A model generated the notes under the pieces. The model made no database searches. It was not told the DNA's origin and saw only the letters and a list, made by a program, of their open reading frames with translations. DNA of 7,692 nt from DASPXY01 sp038227745 (GTDB lineage Bacteria > Planctomycetota > Planctomycetia > Gemmatales > Gemmataceae): NCBI GenBank assembly GCA_038227745.1, contig JBBRPS010000497.1, positions 1-7,692 of the forward strand. The letters are read 5' to 3'. Below are positions 5,359 to 7,692 of this stretch, one piece after another. Positions within the stretch are counted from its first letter, which is position 1; each line of letters starts with the position of its first letter. Position numbers and translations under genes: made by a program.

Positions 5359-5922
5359 ATGCAGACGTTCGAGTGGCCGATCGAGGACATCGTACTCGCA
5401 CACCCAGGGTTATACCTGGAGCACTGTGCGGTGATGGCCGTCGCCTTGATGAGCCGGCTTTCCGAGGCGCCTTGCGAGTTCCTCGTGGAATGCGAGGGTT
5501 TCAGTCCACCAGACCTGGATGGCGAAACGGCATTTGCGCTTCGTGTGTCCTGGGAGGGGCCGACCGCACTCAAAGCCAAGAGGGTTTGGCGCACCGAGCA
5601 ACCCAAGCCGGTCGTGGAGCGGGCAGCGGTGGCCCTGGCGGCGCTGCTGTTCGCCCACCTGATCCCCGACGGCCAGCTGCGGGTGACGGACGAGGGGGAC
5701 CGGGCAGACTACTGGCTGCCACGCTTGCGGCGTGCGCTGGAGGTCAGCGGCACGGAGCACCGCCGTGAGCTGGGGCGGCGTCATCGGGAGAAGACGGCGC
5801 AGGTGCTGGCCAACCCGCGTCACTGGGACGGCTACGTGGTTCTCTGCTGCTTCGGGGTCGCTCACCGGCTCATTCGCTGGTCCCATCACTATCAGGAGAA
5901 ACCGGAAGATGCCGCGTCCTAG
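5359..5922 (+). CDS. Unknown protein with DYWL...LEVSG core, first gene of a two-gene cassette
   Basis: A 187-residue soluble protein with no signal peptide or clear membrane span. The ATG at 5359 has GAGGGG about 5 nt upstream. The N-terminal part (1-80) holds mixed strands and helices (YLEHCAVMAVALMSRL; CEFLVECEGF). The middle has a helix VVERAAVALAALLFAHLIPD (85-104), then GDRADYWLP with Asp117 and RALEVSGTE with Glu128. A charged stretch (132-150) follows, and then WDGYVVLCCFG. The core resembles an uncharacterised family that I recall from cyanobacteria, myxobacteria and planctomycetes with a G.G.DYWL....LEVSG pattern; I know no function for it. The spacing of Asp and the Glu-x-Ser strand is reminiscent of a PD-(D/E)XK core in which Lys is replaced, but this is speculation. 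It overlaps the next gene by 14 nt, implying translational coupling, and runs opposite to all neighbouring genes. Confidence 0.75.
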   Translation: MQTFEWPIEDIVLAHPGLYLEHCAVMAVALMSRLSEAPCEFLVECEGFSPPDLDGETAFALRVSWEGPTALKAKRVWRTEQPKPVVERAAVALAALLFAHLIPDGQLRVTDEGDRADYWLPRLRRALEVSGTEHRRELGRRHREKTAQVLANPRHWDGYVVLCCFGVAHRLIRWSHHYQEKPEDAAS

Positions 5923-6322
5923 CGCCAAACAACCTGACCCTCTGCTCGAACGGGTGCTGGACGAGGCGTCCTGGCTGTTGTCCCACGCCCAGGCACTGGC
6001 CGATTACGGGCGCCAGGCGGAGGCGACCGCAGAACTGGCGCGGGCGGCCAGTTGGGAGGAGCAGGCTGCCTGTCTGCTGGCGGCCGACGCGCAAGAGCGC
6101 GCGGCGGCGATCCATCGCGTCAGTGCCGCCGCGTGCTACGAGAAGCTCGGCCAGTATGCCCGGACCGTCACCCTGCTCGGTGCGGCGCTCGCGGCCGACC
6201 TGCCCGACGATTACCGCGCCCGCGTGGAAGCGCAGCGGGTGCGCTGCGTGGCCCGAGTGCGCAAGGAGTTGAGCCGAGTGTTCAAGAACGGCGCGCCTAA
6301 GCAATCGCCCACTCTGCCATGA
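5909..6322 (+). CDS. Unknown small helical (TPR-like) protein, second gene of the cassette
   Basis: A 137-residue protein starting at the ATG at 5909 (MPRPSAKQPDPLLERVLDEA), inside the end of the preceding gene (14-nt overlap); GGAG lies 10 nt upstream. A longer open frame to 5732 exists, but its extra residues are arginine/tryptophan-rich shadow of the first gene. The protein is alanine-rich and predicted all-helical. Repeating helical pairs such as ALADYGRQAEATAELARAAS, AACLLAADAQERAAAIHRVS and AACYEKLGQYARTVTLLGAA look like tetratricopeptide-type packing, which suggests protein binding. I recall similar small proteins in planctomycetes following a DYWL/LEVSG gene, so the two probably form a conserved pair. 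Function is unknown. It ends 253 nt before the convergent DUF1553 gene. Confidence 0.72.
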   Translation: MPRPSAKQPDPLLERVLDEASWLLSHAQALADYGRQAEATAELARAASWEEQAACLLAADAQERAAAIHRVSAAACYEKLGQYARTVTLLGAALAADLPDDYRARVEAQRVRCVARVRKELSRVFKNGAPKQSPTLP

Positions 6323-6390
6323 AGGGCTGCTTGAGAGAGAGATAATCTGAATGCCCCTGTCTTGTCGTCTTTCTTGTCGTGGCCCCTTCG

Positions 6391-6468
6391 CCCTTTCAAG
6401 TGATCAGGTCGGTCCAGGTGGATGGTGACGCGGGGGTTCCTGCGGTTCTCGTAGGTTAGGAAGGGCAT
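6391..6468 (-). pseudogene. Possible remnant of a small planctomycete gene
   Basis: From an ATG at 6468 the minus strand reads MPFLTYENRRNPRVTIHLDR and about six further residues that look like real protein sequence, similar to the start of small planctomycete proteins that I recall. After this the frame turns into charged, repetitive residues (HDKKDDK), and it stays open to 6211, running over the end of the plus-strand gene, so the remainder is not credible. There is no Shine-Dalgarno. It may be a decayed N-terminus or chance. Confidence 0.3.
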
Positions 6469-6524
6469 GGCTACATCTAGCACGGCAGCCGGCGGCAGGG
6501 TGGGGGCTGGTGGGATGGAAGCCC

Positions 6525-6539
6525 CGGAGCGACGCTCCG
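6525..6539. repeat. Short hairpin CGGAGC-GAC-GCTCCG
   Basis: Six-base-pair perfect stem with a 3-nt loop; AGC and GCT just outside extend it imperfectly. The surrounding text (GGATGGAAGCCCCGGAGCGA onward) resembles short dispersed sequence seen near gene ends in planctomycete genomes as I recall them, but this cannot be verified from one copy. Confidence 0.35.
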
Positions 6540-6575
6540 TGCTCACCTTTCTTGCGCGAACCCCGCACCCCGGGG

Positions 6576-7692
6576 TCAATCCAGATAAAGGAACTCGTTG
6601 GTGCAGAGAAGCACCTGCAGATAGTGGCCCCAGGAGTTGCGCGCCACGTACTCCTCTCCGATGCGCGTCTCCTCGGCGGAGGGCGGCCGGCCGAGAACGT
6701 GCAGGTACGCGCGAGCGACCCGGGCGCGGTCATCCTTCAGGCGGGCGTCCTGCTGCAGCCGATCGGCCAGCCGTTTCGCCGCATCAACGACAAGGGGGCC
6801 GTTCATCAGGAACAGCGCCTGGGGCGTCGTCGTGGTGATCGAACGCTCCGCGACGATGGCGAGCGGGTTGGCGCCGTCGAACATCACCCGCGCCGCGTTG
6901 AGGCGGCCCCGCTCCACCGCCTCGTACAGGGTGCGCCGCCCCGCCCCCTCGCGGCCCGCGGTCAATTGTCCGCTCACGAATAGGATGCTGTCGCGCAGGG
7001 CCTCGTACTCCAGCCGCTTGCGGCTCACGCGCCCGACGAGCCGGTTCTCCGGGTCCGCCTTGAGGGCCCCCGGCTCGGCGAAGCTCGCCTGCCGATAGGT
7101 GCTGGACAGCATGACCTCGCGGAGCAGGCGCTTGACGGACCATCCGAACGCGCCGAAGCGGCGGGCCAGGTGATCGAGGAGTTCGGGGTGCGTGGGCCGC
7201 TCGCCCAGCATGCCGAAGTTGTCCGGCGTGCGCACCAGGCCGGTGCCGAACAGGTGCTGCCAGACGCGGTTGACCATCACGCGCGCCGTCAGCGGGTTGT
7301 CCTCCGACGCGATCCAGTTCGCCAGCTCCAGCCGACCGCTCCCCGTCGTCCGCCGTCCCAGCGGCACCTGGTCCGCGCCGGCCAGGATCACCGGGAATCG
7401 CCGCGGCACCACGCGCCCCTCCTTGCGGTGGTCGCCGCGGAGGTAGACCGCGGCGTCGCCGATGCGCTCGCGATTGCTCCCCGGCACGCCACCTTCCTGG
7501 ATGCCGATGACCACGGGCGGGGACGCCTTCGTTTTCGCCAGTGCCGCCGCCTGTCCGCGCAGCCGCGCGATCTCGGCCAACTCGGGAGGGCTGTCCGACC
7601 AGCCGCGACGGGTGCGGTCCGCGAGCAGTTTCTTCTCCTCGGCGCGGAGCTGCTTGACCTGATCCTCCAGCTTCTTCCGCGCCGTCTCCGTC
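6576..7692 (-). CDS. DUF1549/DUF1553 (PSD1) protein, C-terminal part
   Basis: The frame is open from the right window edge to the TGA at 6576-6578, giving 371 visible residues; the N-terminus, where signal peptide, cytochrome-like PSCyt and DUF1549 domains usually lie, is outside the window. The first visible segment is a charged, coiled-coil-like stretch (KKLEDQVKQLRAEEKKLL). It is followed by the PSD1 signature region: RLELANWIASEDNPLTARVM, NRVWQHLFGTGLVRTPDNFG and LLREVMLSSTYRQ. The end has LFLMNGPLVVDAAKRLADRL, LGRPPSAEET and the typical final NEFLYLD. The family is abundant in planctomycetes and is thought to act outside the cytoplasm, paired with DUF1501 proteins; the reaction is not established. 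Its expected DUF1501 partner (3664-5085) is on the same strand but separated by an opposite-strand cassette and a gene remnant. Confidence 0.93.
   Translation of the reverse strand, partial: TETARKKLEDQVKQLRAEEKKLLADRTRRGWSDSPPELAEIARLRGQAAALAKTKASPPVVIGIQEGGVPGSNRERIGDAAVYLRGDHRKEGRVVPRRFPVILAGADQVPLGRRTTGSGRLELANWIASEDNPLTARVMVNRVWQHLFGTGLVRTPDNFGMLGERPTHPELLDHLARRFGAFGWSVKRLLREVMLSSTYRQASFAEPGALKADPENRLVGRVSRKRLEYEALRDSILFVSGQLTAGREGAGRRTLYEAVERGRLNAARVMFDGANPLAIVAERSITTTTPQALFLMNGPLVVDAAKRLADRLQQDARLKDDRARVARAYLHVLGRPPSAEETRIGEEYVARNSWGHYLQVLLCTNEFLYLD

Larger units (their letters stand above)
6323..6575. other. Intergenic region between convergent genes
   Basis: This stretch lies between the stop of the plus-strand cassette and the stop of the DUF1553 gene. 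It holds a possible gene remnant (6391-6468, minus), a short direct repeat of CTTGTCGT near 6360-6380, a GGAGC hairpin (6525-6539) and the palindrome ACCCCGGGGT just past the DUF1553 stop. No hairpin with a clear T-tract was found, so terminators for the two convergent genes cannot be assigned. Confidence 0.5.

Noticed and set aside
5732..5908. N-terminal extension of the 137-residue helical protein
   Set aside because: The extra residues are arginine/tryptophan-rich antifeatures read out of frame within the first cassette gene; the ATG at 5909 starts a clean helical protein and gives a typical short overlap.
6561..6578. ACCCCGGGGT palindrome as the DUF1553 terminator
   Set aside because: It has no loop as a perfect palindrome, only about 4 bp in alternative pairing, and no T-run after it.
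1..7692. CRISPR array, tRNA, rRNA or a known defence operon
   Set aside because: No spaced direct repeats, cloverleaf or rRNA signatures were seen, and the nuclease-like and toxin-antitoxin elements do not assemble into a recognised complete system.

Overview
The window is GC-rich bacterial chromosome, almost certainly from a planctomycete and probably a member of the Gemmataceae. The evidence is a DUF1553 (PSD1) protein, a Tat-exported DUF1501 protein, a fragment resembling the C-terminal tail of planctomycete WD40-repeat proteins, and a palindromic repeat of a kind I recall from planctomycete genomes. The genus assignment is inference; no rRNA or other phylogenetic marker beyond metK is present.

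Layout, left to right. 1-167: downstream flank of metK with a near-perfect inverted repeat. 168-1433 (-): metK, S-adenosylmethionine synthetase, with its own sigma70-like promoter at 1492-1521. 1579-2523 (-): PfkB-family sugar kinase. 2577-3176 (-): solitary protein with a PD-(D/E)XK nuclease-like motif. 3193-3297: palindromic, MITE-like element with TA ends, lying in the remains of a ParE/RelE-type toxin gene (3216-3362, -). 3355-3588 (-): the matching addiction-module antitoxin, now without a partner. 3664-5085 (-): DUF1501 protein. 5119-5259 (-): C-terminal remnant of a larger gene, probably of WD40 type. 5359-6322 (+): two overlapping unknown genes, the only plus-strand genes. 6323-6575: intergenic stretch with a possible gene remnant and a small hairpin. 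6576-7692 (-): C-terminal part of a DUF1549/DUF1553 protein whose start lies beyond the window.

DUF1553 and DUF1501 genes normally sit next to each other in planctomycetes and are thought to act together on exported or cell-surface substrates. Here they are about 1.5 kb apart, separated by an opposite-strand two-gene cassette and a gene fragment, which suggests that a PSD1-DUF1501 operon was broken open. The left half also shows rearrangement: a toxin gene reduced to its N-terminus and occupied by a palindromic element, next to a lone nuclease-like gene. metK and the kinase look intact and ordinary.

The best candidates for something undescribed are the 5359-6322 gene pair (a protein with a DYWL...LEVSG core, followed by a small helical protein) and the 105-bp TA-ended palindrome. 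No complete known defence system, CRISPR array, rRNA or tRNA was seen.
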